Assembly (NCBI GenBank): GCA_963854835.1
Contig: OY978525.1
Location: 88,675,807-88,739,806 of the forward strand
Source of the DNA: Megamerina dolium
Taxonomy: Eukaryota; Arthropoda; Insecta; Diptera; Megamerinidae
Length of the DNA stretch: 64,000 nt
Reading direction: 5' to 3'
In this document: positions 40,870-53,261 of the stretch, in pieces
Layout of the letters: every line of letters starts with the position of its first letter
Position numbering within the stretch: position 1 is the stretch's first letter
Position numbers and translations under genes: made by a program
The notes under the pieces: model-generated
What the model was told of the DNA's origin: nothing
Database searches by the model: none
Seen by the model: the letters and a program-made list of their open reading frames with translations, nothing else

Positions 40870-41340
40870 AGCAGAAGAGCAAATGGGAACCCTGACACTT
40901 AAAGAGACAAAAGCGGCAATCAATAATATAAAGGAAGACGTACCACAATGTCAGCAGAACAACAATTTTCTGAAAATTATAAATCTATTAAATGGCTGGC
41001 AGGCTAATGCTATCGCTGAGGAAGCTGAAAAAGCAGCTGCTACTGGGAATGTTATACATCTTTTCGCCCTGGCAACGTAAGCAGCAAATGTCGATTTCAA
41101 AACTCATTTAGAAATAACTAGAGGTACGAGTATGAATATAAACACTTTCTCTACATCGTTTAAAGTGCCACCAGAGTATTAAGTGGAGTTCACATCCCTG
41201 GGCAGCATGATAACACCGGATGAAGGAGCTGCCAAAGCTGATATTGACTCGAGTAATATCTAATACTCGCAACAGCTAAGCAGAGCTTTAAAAATATGCT
41301 TATTTAATTCCAACGTCAATTCAACTCAACGTCGATGGTC
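40870..41340 (+). pseudogene. possible non-LTR reverse transcriptase relic
   Basis: LTLKETKAAINNIKED near 40890-40935 resembles the EEV..AI..LK segment before the reverse transcriptase fingers. VEFTSLGSMITPDEGAAKAD at 41178-41240 resembles the FTYLGS block after the catalytic core. The spacing is too short, so most of the core is deleted. The similarity is weak. Confidence 0.4.
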
Positions 41341-42126
41341 CCCAAAGATATAGTTATCGTGTAAACTGCAGGATTTATTCAAAATATGCCTATGTGCCAT
41401 TCTACGAGTATGGTAGTCTGACAATTGGATCTCCAATGATGAACTTCTTAGGCAATGTAAACAAAAATCTACCCACCCGGAGATTAGGGAAAGAAAATAA
41501 AGTTGACAACGTTGACAAAGTTGACTACAAGAACAACGAGAAAGACCCAAGGGAAATCAATGGAAATCGAGTAAGGCAGCACTATACACCTAAGATTTAA
41601 CTTAACGGTAAATAATAATAATAAATAACTTGCAGCTATATCAAGTTCGATCAATTCATAACTAAGTAGTTGCAACATATTCGATATTATGTATTTTAAC
41701 TATGTCACGATGTTAAGTTAATTATTCTTGTTACCAAGCACCAATTTACTTTTGTTGGCTATTCAAAAGTAATTATTGTATTGATTCTTATACGAATGTT
41801 GAACAATTTATGCGCAGAAACGATGGTTCGTTGTAATTTATTGAGTTAAACAGTCGAGGTATTAATAGCGATGATGACGTTTATTAAAAATTTTTATATT
41901 TTCAGAAATTTTGTGTAACAATTAATTGGTCGTTTATATGGAGGATATGTTGTCATTCAAATATGGATATCAATATGTATGACTAAGTATACAAGTATAT
42001 TACTGGAAATTTTGCTCGTTTAATATGAAACGGAAATTACTTTAATTTACATGGAATTATATACATATGCGTTTGTATATTATTTTGATCAAACATGTAT
42101 TGTAATTTGCCACCATGTTTGTTTTG
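41341..42126. other. AT-rich spacer, no gene seen
   Basis: A 68-codon frame at 41394-41600 is Asn/Lys-rich without a domain. No repeat was recognised. Confidence 0.5.
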
Positions 42127-42130
42127 TTAA

Positions 42131-42454
42131 CCCTCTAACCAACGAGGAAAAAGTGTTTGTAACAAACTATTTTTTGTGTATTAATCTAATTGAAATTTTT
42201 AGCATATCGGACGAAGGCACCTAACAATGAATTTCCGAAATAATCAATAACTACTACTTTGAGGAACATATTACTGATAAATAGATTTGCCATTATAGAT
42301 GGTGATCTATTTATTTTTAAAAATGCTTTGCCATGTAATCCCATCAATAGCTGATCAACAGTGAATTTCTTCTTTGTACAATTGATTTGTATTCGCTTTA
42401 CTTGCACCAAAGAGAGTCAGTATCATCGCAAACACAAATTGTACGACTAAAGGG
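42131..42454 (-). mobile_element. piggyBac-type internally deleted element in TTAA
   Basis: The element is 324 bp, flanked by TTAA at 42127-42130 and 42455-42458. Its ends, CCCTCTAACC and (reverse-complemented) CCCTTTAGTC, form a short TIR of piggyBac type. The interior, on the minus strand, reads FTVDQLLMGLHGKAFLKIN, which resembles the conserved piggyBac block with the second catalytic Asp (VDE-L--F-GR). It is therefore a deletion derivative and not a random TIR pair. The 74-codon frame at 42186-42410 is what is left of the transposase. Confidence 0.65.
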
Positions 42455-42458
42455 TTAA

Positions 42459-45451
42459 ACCAAATATACATACATATGTGGCTATGTTTTACAATTTTGT
42501 GCAATTTATATATTGACTAAATCTAAATTCTTTTTTTTGTTGTTGATATTGTTGTAGCTGCTGTGCCATTGCTGCTGATATGTCTTTGATTTCACATTGC
42601 TAACACATATTTAAATGATCATAATAATCACCATATAAATGCATGTAAATAGATACGTATTTACTAGGGTTGTCAATTTGTGTACGTCTCGAAGCGCCTG
42701 GTATTTCCCTGGTTTGCATAGTTAGAGCCCAATCTAGTTAGGTTAGGCAAAACTTTTATGAACCTATCAGTTGTTCAGCTGTCTGTTCTTGTACTCCAGT
42801 ACATCTTTTCTTGCTGTGGTTTAAAATAAGTTTAAATTTAAAAGCCGCTTACGTAAACTTAGTTTAAACCTACTTACACTGAAAAACTGGCCCTTAGTTG
42901 CCAAGTTATAAAATATTTTGAAATACATTAAACAACAACGGAGGTAATCGTGAAAACGGGCAACATGTGTAAATCGACTCAAACCGTGGTTGTGAAGGCG
43001 CTGATAGTTGGCTCTTTGAGTGTAAGGTATAATAATTGTTAAACCAATAGCAACAATATCTTATTAACATTTAAGGCGGCATACCGGGATCTTGAGATTA
43101 ACGTCACTAATGTGTCTAAAGTGTATCGCCCACGCGTATAGGTATATAGTGCATAGCATGCACATGTGCATATATCTAAATGGCAACAATTGGTGTATTC
43201 ATACGTTACGGCTATTTACAATTGAATTGTGCAAAATATTTAATCACGGAAATGTCAAATAATTTCAATTTATTTTCGTAATATTCCAATAATAATTTTC
43301 AAACAAATTTTGCTTTGAATATTTGTAATTACCGTATTTCTTGTTTTGTTTTATTATTATTATGGTTTTTTTCACAGTTCACTTGCTTCATTCCCAACCA
43401 AGCTATGGGACGGTGGAGGAGCCGATATTCTTAGTGTATGGACATTCAATACTTTTGGCATATTTTTTGTTTTGCTGCAATTCGACATGCATGTTGTTGC
43501 ATGTAACGTGTTGTTGACATTTCGAATGAAATTTTATGAATGAGTTTTGCTCTGGCTTCCATTCACACTCACATACATATATACATACGAATATATGTAC
43601 ATGAACACACATAAATTGACGAATGACGAATCGATCCATCGATTGTTATTTTGTGATTTTCATTTGTCAAAATATGCAAATCAGAAATTTTCACAATTCA
43701 AAACTCATTGAATAATTGCATTTGTTGTTTTGGAAAATTGAATTTTGGACATTATAACATATACGTACATTCAATGAAGGGAGGAGACAAGTATTGGATG
43801 AGTATAACAAATTATACACATTTTCATTTATTTTTCAAAATCAGATTACTTACCAAGAGCTTACATAGAGAACCAAGTACCTTCGATTATATTTTGATCT
43901 ATATAATAGTTATATGAAGATTGAGAACAATAAAGGTGGTACTACTGACCTTCTGCTACACAATATATCTACAAAATACATACATATAAGTATACTCCAA
44001 AATTAATTGCACTAAAGTTGTTTTCTCAACTCCAGGGTGAGATCCTTACTGATGCTAGCCAATTTAAGGTCTGTAGATGAATGGCATGAAATATAATTGA
44101 TGAAAAACTATTACTCGAACTAAATATAAATTGGAAAATTAAAATTATTCTTTTAAATTGTGGCCATTTATTATTAGGCACAATTAATATGTATAAGTAG
44201 CAACAATACATATGGAAATAATCAAATTAATTAAATCGCCAATAGCAATTTAAGTATATCAAGTGTAGATACCCAAATATAATCAAAATAGATAATAAGT
44301 CTAAAAACCTATTGAGAGTAAATACACTTATATGTGCATAATATAAAAATCATGAAAAATGCAATATGACATTGGCCGATAGTATCATAATGGTATGGTA
44401 TTTATAAATTAATAATAAGAAAATCATTGAACGCATAAAATAATCAATATAAAAATATTTCGAAGAGCAATAAACTGATGTACATATTACAAAGCGCATA
44501 GTTCACCGTGCTCACACATACTACATATGTATATATGTCGTATACATGATTTTAATAAATTCTCACAATGGAGATTGAAGTGGGTGGAGATATACACACG
44601 TTGTCAAATATTTTTGGATAACGTGTTGGTTTCGGCTTTTTCTTATGCATTTACTACAATTAATGCTGCATTTATACCACTCCGAAACATACAGTAATTA
44701 GAGAAAACCTCCAAAAAAGAACGATACAGAAATTAAGTGTAACATGAAATCTACCCGTCGAATCACATAATAACGCAAAGTGTTTCAATGTTGTCCAAAA
44801 ATTATGAAGATTATTTAATATTTTAAAAGCTACTATCAGCCGATCTTTATAACGTCATAGACCAATCTATTTTGACCACTAATATAATACTGGGAGCAAT
44901 CATATACGTCTGGAGGTGATGTTGAAAGCAAGGTCCTAGAGATCTGTAAGATGTTTTATGTGAAACTTGAAAGACAGTTATATGTATGTCCCAAATTTTA
45001 CAAATGTTTTTCAGACGACTTTCGCCAACAAATTCAACAGGCTCTAATATGTACATATATTAAGCAAAGTAGTAATTTCTTAATTTATATCGTATCTACA
45101 ATTCCCTAGTCCCCATTTAGACACAAAACCATTTGTAAGAACAAGATTTTGTTTGGAGCAGGAGACGCACGGAGAAGAGAGAGGGGACATGAGAAACATT
45201 TTTCCCTATATAAACGCAAACGAAACATCAAAAGGGCATTGAAAATATTTTATTTATTTATTTTTTTTTTTAATAGTTTTAAGTAAGAGGAAAAAATGGT
45301 GTACTAGTTTATCGGATAGGCTAATTGAACAATATTGAAAAGAAGCATTTTCACACGTTGATGAATAACTCCTGATCCTGATACTTGGAAAGCAAAAACG
45401 GCATGTAAGCATTACCTCGGTTTTTTAACAACATGTAAAAGTGGGTGGGTG
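42459..45451. other. AT-rich spacer, no gene seen
   Basis: No gene recognised. The frames at 43346-43639, 43708-43917 and 44847-45056 have no family resemblance that I can name. Confidence 0.5.
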
Positions 45452-45795
45452 CCGTAGCTCAGTGGTTAGTGTGTTCGCCTTCTGATTTGTAGGTCGTGGT
45501 TCAATCCCCGGCTGATGCATAACAAATTTAATATCGATAAGATTTTTCTTTCGAATGGTACCCACCTGTCGGCAAGCAATTGGCAATTCTTCCGACAGTA
45601 ACAACTTGCCATGAAAAAGCTTCTTAAAGAACACTGTGACAAAGCTTAGAAAAAGTGATATCACAAGTGTTCTGCCGTTCGGAACCGGCTAAAATAAGTA
45701 GGTCCCTTCTAATACTGTCCAAATTTAAGACGCACAACAGTAATGGAAGAGAAGCTCGGCCAATGAGCCCTTTGGGGCTTTAAGTGCCACATATT
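45452..45795 (+). mobile_element. tRNA-derived SINE, full-length (reference copy)
   Basis: This is the clearest copy in sense orientation. The tRNA-like head GCCGTAGCTCAGTGGTTAG starts at 45451. The pol III A box TAGCTCAGTGG is at 45455-45465 and the B box GGTTCAATCCC at 45498-45508, a spacing normal for tRNA genes. The tRNA-unrelated body follows: GATGCATAACAAATTTAATA, ACCTGTCGGCAAGCAATTGG, the CGTTCGGAACCGGC box, AAGTAGGTCC, AATACTGTCC, GAGAAGCTCGGCCAATGAGC and the terminal CTTTAAGTGCCACATATTTT. It has no coding capacity, is mobilised by a partner LINE in trans and would be transcribed by RNA polymerase III. Confidence 0.95.
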
Positions 45796-46534
45796 TTATT
45801 TTATTTATTTTTTTAAAGTATATAAAAATGTAATATTAAGTTATTTTTATTTGAAGTACCACAGAATAGTTTTTATTTTACTAATTTCAGTTACATCTCC
45901 AATACGACAATAGGGAGATCAAGAAGCCACCTGAGTACTGTGAGTACTGAATTATAATATTTTAAACTGAATAATTTTACAATTTACCTTTAATATTTCT
46001 GGCCACAACCTATAGGTATAGAAAGGTGACATTGTGTGACGTCATTAGAATTATGTAGTACAATAGAAGTAAATATACTTGCTTGTAAGAAAGTCGCCGT
46101 CACAATGATGATTTTGCTTTTTGTGTTGTTGATTGATTTTGGTACAAAGAGATAAAAGCATCAATAAAATCTCAGAAGTAATGGATTGCATTGCATACTG
46201 TTCATGCATTTTACCATGTGGGAGCTTTTTAAGAGTAAACATGAAGGAAAACAAATTCTTGACTTGGCGCGTGCTCTCGGTAACCAAGCACTCACCAACC
46301 ACAAAAGCGAGGAAAATGTCTAAGAAATATTTACGAGTACACACATATACTAGTGGTACATAACTGAGGCGGCAATTGAGAAAGTATATTCATAGTAATA
46401 GTGTATTTGAGCTCATTAAAAGGTTTATTAACAAAAGACTTAACATCAGTTCAAAGAGGATGAAGTAAAATTTTACACTGGCTGTATTATCATGCTTTAC
46501 GACCATACGTATGAGTATATTTTACTACAGTAGT
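45796..46534. other. spacer, no gene seen
   Basis: Overlapping frames on both strands at 46051-46363 show no recognised domain. Confidence 0.5.
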
Positions 46535-47312
46535 CAGTAGCGTAGCCAGGAGGATCTGCTAACAGTTGTTATTGGCAAATGAATGACTTGCTAAATGAAT
46601 CCTGTACACGGAGTAACGGAATATGTATTTATTACAGTTTAAAATAAGTAATAATATTATACAAGTAATAATATTACACAAGAAATCTTACTCTCAACAG
46701 CGCACCAAACAGAAAATATTCTTCTGTCGAGCTGCGTTATTTAACATATAGGACAAAGTAATATAATTCTATGTACCTTTCTGGTTTTTGCTAACAATGA
46801 GTGAAGATGGTTTCGAATACAATGGTATAATTAAAGACCCATCTTTCAGTTATTTTCTTAAATTATAATTGGATGTTATAATAAATTGAAAATATGTCAA
46901 GTATATGGCGATTTCAAAATTATGCAGAATAATAATAGGTAGAAAAATAATAGGTTAAAAAAATATAAAATTTTGCGAACTTTTGAACTATTGTTCGGGT
47001 CGGAATTAAAACAGACCAATATACACCAATTGAAAAGGCAAGAAGCACGAACCTATACTAAAGCTTACAAAAAAACGATTTCAGATCAAAAGAGGTCGAA
47101 ATAGTTTTTTTGAAATCGATTATTTGTACATTTTGATTTATTGCTTTAATCAAGGAACTATGAAATGGTATAGTATCTGTAGAAAATCACGAAGATTAGG
47201 TTTTGGTGTAGAACTAAAAATTTTTGCTTTATTTATTTAATTTATTTGCCTTGTTTTTTCTTTTACCAGATCCAAATCACCACCTCCCTTTAGAATTCTG
47301 ACTACACCACTG
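46535..47312. mobile_element. hAT-like non-autonomous TIR element
   Basis: The left end is CAGTAGCGTAGCCAGG and the right end, reverse-complemented, CAGTGGTGTAGTCAGA (12 of 16 match). CAGTGGCGTAGCCAGG-type termini are characteristic of hAT elements. The 8-bp flanks ACAGTAGT (46527-46534) and ATAGTACT (47313-47320) match at 6 of 8 positions, as expected for an aged 8-bp duplication. The interior is AT-rich and non-coding. Confidence 0.6.
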
Positions 47313-47320
47313 ATAGTACT

Positions 47321-48844
47321 AGATATACTTATAAACATTGTATGATGCTCCTACATACATACTATAAGTAATAATAGGTATATGTATGTACTTCTATTCA
47401 TATATACTCCTACATACGTATGGTCGATATGTATCATATATCAAATATAATGGATGGTCAAACAAAACCGATTATTGGCAAACATCAAAGTACAATATAG
47501 CATGTTGTTGACATTCCAAGTTTTCCAACCTCCTCTAATAGAAAGGGATGATACAAATGGACAGTAAGTTGACTGGTGGTTTTCTTCACTTCATGCCTTA
47601 ATGCTTTTTTGTATGTAAGTATGTAAGTACGAGTATGTTGTTCTTAAAGTGTTTCGCTTTCTTTATTATTATTAAATTCTTTTGCATACAATGTTATGTA
47701 TAATTTTAATGCGAAACTAGACTAAATACACTCACACATACGATTGTCTGCTGCCCACTTGTAGCAACTCATTATTCTTGTATTAATATTCGTCTCCCAA
47801 TTACCCAACATCAACTCCATACTACCTTGATTGATTTCCTTTTAACTTGTACAAGTACATATGTATGTAATGGCAATTTGGCTCGGCTGCGGCGGTGTGC
47901 CATACATCAAGCATATCCGATGTCAAGAATTTCCGCTGCAATCGCTTAATCTGTCTGATGTCTATCTTAGTTATGTCCGTCTGTATACGCACACATACAT
48001 ATAGCTTGACCATTAGTCGCTCGCTCGTCCTTTTATATACACATACACACAAACACATATGCCAAACCGATCAAATCTATAACATTTGCTTGTCACTTTA
48101 ACCCCCTCCATTACGATGCATAAGTTCAGACGTATGTGCATAGGTAGGCACTTACTGCTATTATCACAAAGCCAATGCGATTTTCTTTTGCAGACTGCTA
48201 AGTACATGTACTTGTACGTACGCAGTATTAAATAACCCACTACAATTGAAAGCTTTGATTATAGTTTTTGCACTTTTAATCTTTGCGATTGCAGACTTAT
48301 ATTATTTTACTTACCATTTGCTTAAGTAGACTTAAGAAACGATTATAATTGGTTGTACAACTTTGTTTGTCTCGTTTAAAGGTTTAAAATGCTGTTGGTC
48401 ATTCCGCTAGCATCTTTCAAATGGAATACTATTTGCCACATTGTTTCTATCTCTCTTTCTCCTCTCTCTCTCTCTATCTCTCTCTCTCGTTCTACAAGCG
48501 CATAATGAGGATTTATTTCTGTAAATCTAATAATTAGAATCAAGTAGTTCAAATTTATATCCTTAAATTAGAATCAATGACGTGATATCAACAAAATACT
48601 ATTTTAACTACTTTAATTACGAAAACAGAAACTTTAATTAATTATAAAGTTGATGTATTTAATTTAAAAATAACTCAAATTATGCAAACATTTATGTGAC
48701 TAGTGCGCGCTTCCTACTCTGGCATGGACAAAATCTAATGTTACGAAATTTAGATAAATGCAAGTTTATAATTTTTAGCAGGAGATAACCTTTGTTTTAT
48801 TAGTTTCACTTCATGACAAACCTTTGCTGCGCATTTTTAACGTC
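47321..48844. other. spacer with (CT)n microsatellite, no gene seen
   Basis: A (CT)n/(TC)n tract with TATC interruptions lies at about 48446-48490. The frames at 47822-48240 overlap on opposite strands and come from CACATA-type repeats. Confidence 0.6.
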
Positions 48845-49180
48845 GTTTATGTGGGCATCACCATGTGCGGTAAACTTCGTTTTAATCTACACATTACATC
48901 TTGTCTTAATAAGGCGAAGCGCATACTTGGTTTTATTAAGAGATAGTCAAGGCTCTTTAACGAACCGTGTATCATAATTAAAGTTCTTTAATTTCACTTG
49001 TTCGCCCAATTTTGGAGTATGCTTGTACTGTTTGGTTTCCCCAATATAGGTTTTACATTGATAATTTGAAGTCTGTCTGGGATACTTTAATTAATCTTCG
49101 CCCCTGTGAACATCGTCTAAAATTGTTAGACTTGCAACACTTGAAAGCAGAGCTATGTGTTTGTTTCGTTACTTAAAAAG
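48845..49180 (+). pseudogene. jockey/I-like non-LTR reverse transcriptase relic
   Basis: The reading YVGITMCGKLRFNLHI, LNKAKRILGFIKR, then in another frame LVRPILEYACTVWFPQYRFY at about 48985-49050 and HRLKLLDLQHLKAE, matches the stretch downstream of the catalytic core in jockey-group elements. Frameshifts and stops show that it is dead. No ends were found. Confidence 0.65.
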
Positions 49181-50014
<834 letters not shown>

Positions 50015-50370
50015 GTGGCACTAAAAGCCCCGAAGGGCTCATTGGCCGAGCTTCTCTTCCATTGCTGTTGTGCGTGTTAAATTTGGACAGTATTGGAAGG
50101 GACTTACTTATTTTAGCTGGATCCGAACGGCAGAACCCTTGTGAAATCACTTTTTCTGGGCTTTGTCACAGAGTTCTTTTAGAAGCTTTTTCATGGCAAG
50201 TTGTTACTGTCGGAAGAACTACCAATTACTTGCCGACAGGTGGGTACCGTTCGAAAGAAAAATCTTTTCGATATTAAATTTGTTATGCATCAGCCGGGGA
50301 TTGAACCACGACCTACAGATCAGAAGGCCAGCACACTAACCACTGAGCCACGGCACCCACGGCACCCACA
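50015..50370 (-). mobile_element. tRNA-derived SINE, full-length
   Basis: Minus-oriented complete copy. The tail GTGGCACTAAAAGCCCC is at the left and the tRNA-like head at the right. At the head the sequence CGGCACCCAC is directly repeated (50351-50370), a small duplication of the first bases of the SINE. Confidence 0.93.
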
Positions 50371-51555
50371 TAAAATATAGTTGGAAAAATTTAAGAATTT
50401 TGAACACTGTGTGATTTTTGAATATGAGAAAATATTTTCTATCAATACGTATATAAACGATTTTAAGCGGAAAGCAAGGACAATCATTCATGTGATATTT
50501 CCATATACTTATATCCCTATATAGAGATCACAGGAAATAATCAAGCCCATAATGCTAAATAATTTTTAATATTTTTTCCTATTGTCGTCTGCTCAATCTT
50601 TGTTTGTACTATACATATAACCTTAGATGGCATAAAAATGTGCAGGAGCAAAATTTTGTACTCGAATTTTATTTCTCATAGGCAAAAAATATTAGATTTA
50701 ATAAAATACAACTACATACATATATACAAAGTTGGAAAAGGTGGTATTCAAAACTTTTCTGATTATCAAAATAAACGAATAACTGGCCATGAATCCCCTC
50801 TAGGAAGGTCAGGTGTATATCCAATTGCCATAAGCTTTAAGTATTTAATATTTTTCCCATACCTGCTTACGCTCTATCTCAACACATTAATGGGGCACCA
50901 CATAAAACTTAAAAACAAAAAGATTTTGTATTGCCTACATTTATGAATTTTTATATTGTTGAATCATATTCAATAATATTTCATCATTTATATCATTCAT
51001 TTAATATTATTTGTTATTTAATCCTTAAGTAATATTTATTATTTAGACATAATTAACTTATTTCATTTAATATTTTCAAAAACATAACATCTTATTTTAT
51101 AAAAAAAATTAGAATAAATATCATTATCTGAAAAATAAAAATGCGTTATAAATTTCCAGTACGCATGTGCAATCAGTTTTGATTCTATCCATATACATAT
51201 GTACATACGTACATGCATATCTGCAATATACAATCAAATTGAGAAAAACTTCACGCGCATGTCAACCACCGTTTGCAAACTCTCTCGATTTCGTTTCTTT
51301 CTATTTGCCTATGTACGTATGCTATAATTTTTGTCATTTTTGTGCGATCCACGCCAACACACCAAATTGTTCGTCTTTCGTCGATTTCATTCGCATTAGT
51401 ACCCACACACACATCTACGCTTGCGTATTTGTAGGTGCTTTTGCTCTCGTTTCTTGCGGAAGAAAAAAGCTCATCAAATTTCTAATGTTCTATTTTGTTT
51501 TCCTTATACAAAACAAATCCATGCGGTACAAGGCGGGTCGAATTTATATAGCGAA
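50371..51555. other. AT-rich spacer, no gene seen
   Basis: The 102-codon frame at 50638-50946 has no recognisable domain. The frame at 51167-51628 runs into the inverted repeat at 51556 and is probably chance. Confidence 0.45.
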
Positions 51556-51986
51556 AAACCTGGGAAATCGTGTAGGAAATACTGAAACAACGAGAGATTA
51601 TAGGTATATTTTTCCAAGATACCGCTAATCTAAAATCTATTTAGAACCGGTATATTTCCACTGGTAAAATTAAAATTAAAAATTTTATTACCATATATTA
51701 AAAAAATTATTTTTTATTGGATAGAAATTTTTTGGCCACAAATCGTGTAGTAAAAATTGAAATTTCTTTCGAGAAACGAAGGGTCTAACATTAACTTTGA
51801 CTCCCCGCATTTGAGAAATAAGTATGTTTATTCATACAAAAATAATATTTCAAAATAAAATTTAAAAAATACATATATCTGTGGAAATGCGCGGTGTGTA
51901 AATAGATTTTAGATCCACGAAATCTTGGAAAAATATACCTAGAATCTCTGGTTGTTTCAGTATTCCCTATACGATTTGTCAGGTAT
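51556..51986. repeat. inverted repeat, arms of about 108 bp, 214-bp loop
   Basis: The left arm is 51556-51664 and the right arm 51879-51986. Arms align with roughly 75-80% identity; shared words include GAAACAAC, GGTATATTTTTCCAAGAT, ATCTAAAATCTATTTA and ATTTCCAC. Because of the symmetry both strands encode a similar chance peptide (GNTETTRD-RYIFPR). The loop carries a third partial AAATCGTGTAG match near 51743. It may be a foldback element or a hairpin-RNA locus. Confidence 0.65.
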
Positions 51987-52315
51987 TTCCCCATACAATT
52001 TCTTTTGAACAACAATGATGGCAGCCGAGTCTACTCACAGAAAACTCAGTCACTCAAAGATAAAGTGTGCAAATATATTTCCTACAGATAAGTGGCGCCA
52101 CGCAATTATCCGTCTATTCTAGTTATTTTATCCTCTTTGCCATTGAATGATTGAAGTAATCTTACCATCAACGTGTGATGAATAAACTATCACTACACTT
52201 GCCTAATTACAACAGGTACATAATCATTATAAATACTAGCTATTACTACTTTTATTAATATTTTATTATATTTTTATTATTGTTAGTATATTTTCTATCA
52301 CATAAAAATCTGTAT

Positions 52316-53161
52316 CTAATATATTTTTTTAAAATGCTGATCAAGTATACTGAATAATTCGTGCACACTCTTGGCATTCTTTGTTTCCTTACTAATTTCA
52401 TCAAGTTTGCGCAATCGTTCACTCGTTCTTCTCAACATGTCATTAGTACTATTCTCTGCACTGATGTTACTTTGATTTGTTGGGACATGATCTAATGAAG
52501 ATACATTATAAAAAAAAACTTGAAATAAATACAAACAAATATGGAACATACTTATAATATTAATTTACCTTCTGATATGGATTCAGCACTATTTATGGAC
52601 GAGTTAGAAACATTCATTGAGTTTGCGCTCTTTTTTCGCGTGTCTATGGTGGTTTTAAATAAATTGGAAAAGTAATTTGTGCTGGAAAAGTTTCTCAACG
52701 GATAGCTATAATAATTGGTTGCTGGTGCTTTAAATAAATTATCATAGTTTCAGAGTTCCATCATTGTGGTAGCAAATGAAGGACAGTAGAAAAATATATA
52801 TTCAGTTATTTCATAAAATTGATAAATTAAATATAGAGTTACCATAAACACCTTCATTACTATAAAATGTAGGTACTTTTGGATATGTTTCACTTTCTTC
52901 GTCAATTGAATCTGGTGGGATGACAATTTTTTCTTTAGTGCCACTGAACCAACTGCTAAAGAAGCTACCAATTGAAGTTATAAAGCGTCTAAACGATGCA
53001 CCAAAATTACCACTTTCTCCTCTTCCACCACTGCCATTATAATAATAATAATAATAATAATAATGACTGCTCTCGCCACCTCCTCTTCCGCAACCCTCAA
53101 TACCGCTCATAGATGCAAGCAGTATAATACAAAATAGGAATACACATTTTTTGAGTTCCAT
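52316..53161 (-). CDS. gene A: predicted secreted Gly/Tyr-rich protein, unknown family (3 exons)
   Basis: Predicted exons on the minus strand are 53161-52843, 52727-52569 and 52491-52316, joining in frame to 217 aa; both introns are phase 1 with GT-AG ends. Start: ATG at 53161, matching the start of paralogue B. Residues 1-23 (MELKKCVFLFCIILLASMSG...) form a signal peptide. Next are a Gly-rich part with eight consecutive Tyr (residues 34-41), a hydrophobic block FRRFITSIGSFFSSWFSG (about 57-74), an acidic stretch, an Asn/Ser-rich exon 2 and an amphipathic C-terminal helix (ERLRKLDEISK...). The intron-1 acceptor used by B is AA here, so I predict a downstream acceptor TTTAAAG at 52728. Exon skipping would also keep frame. 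Possible poly(A) signal: TTTATT (plus strand) at 52251-52256. Function unknown; it could be a decaying copy. Confidence 0.7.
53037..53064 (-). repeat. (ATT)n microsatellite coding for poly-Tyr in gene A
   Basis: This tract on the minus strand reads as eight TAT codons inside exon 1. Paralogue B has Gly/Arg/Asn-rich sequence at the same place and no tract, so the expansion is specific to gene A. Its length should vary between individuals. Confidence 0.85.
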
Positions 53162-53261
53162 ATCGTTCAAAATGCTGTAAGTATCTCACTTCGAATTACT
53201 AGATCCAACTTTTTAAATCGTACAACAATCATTAAATCATATTGAACATTTATTAGTTTTA

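Noticed and set aside
45451..45520. tRNA gene at SINE heads
   Set aside because: The A and B boxes are good, but the acceptor and anticodon stems do not pair properly and each head continues into the same SINE body, so these are SINE promoters and not tRNA genes.
51167..51628. 153-aa plus-strand frame
   Set aside because: Its C-terminal part is the inverted-repeat arm, and the minus-strand frame at 51791-52015 encodes the same peptide from the other arm. No signal or domain.
53168..53170. Upstream start for gene A at 53170
   Set aside because: That codon is TTG; the first ATG in frame is at 53161 and aligns with the start of gene B.
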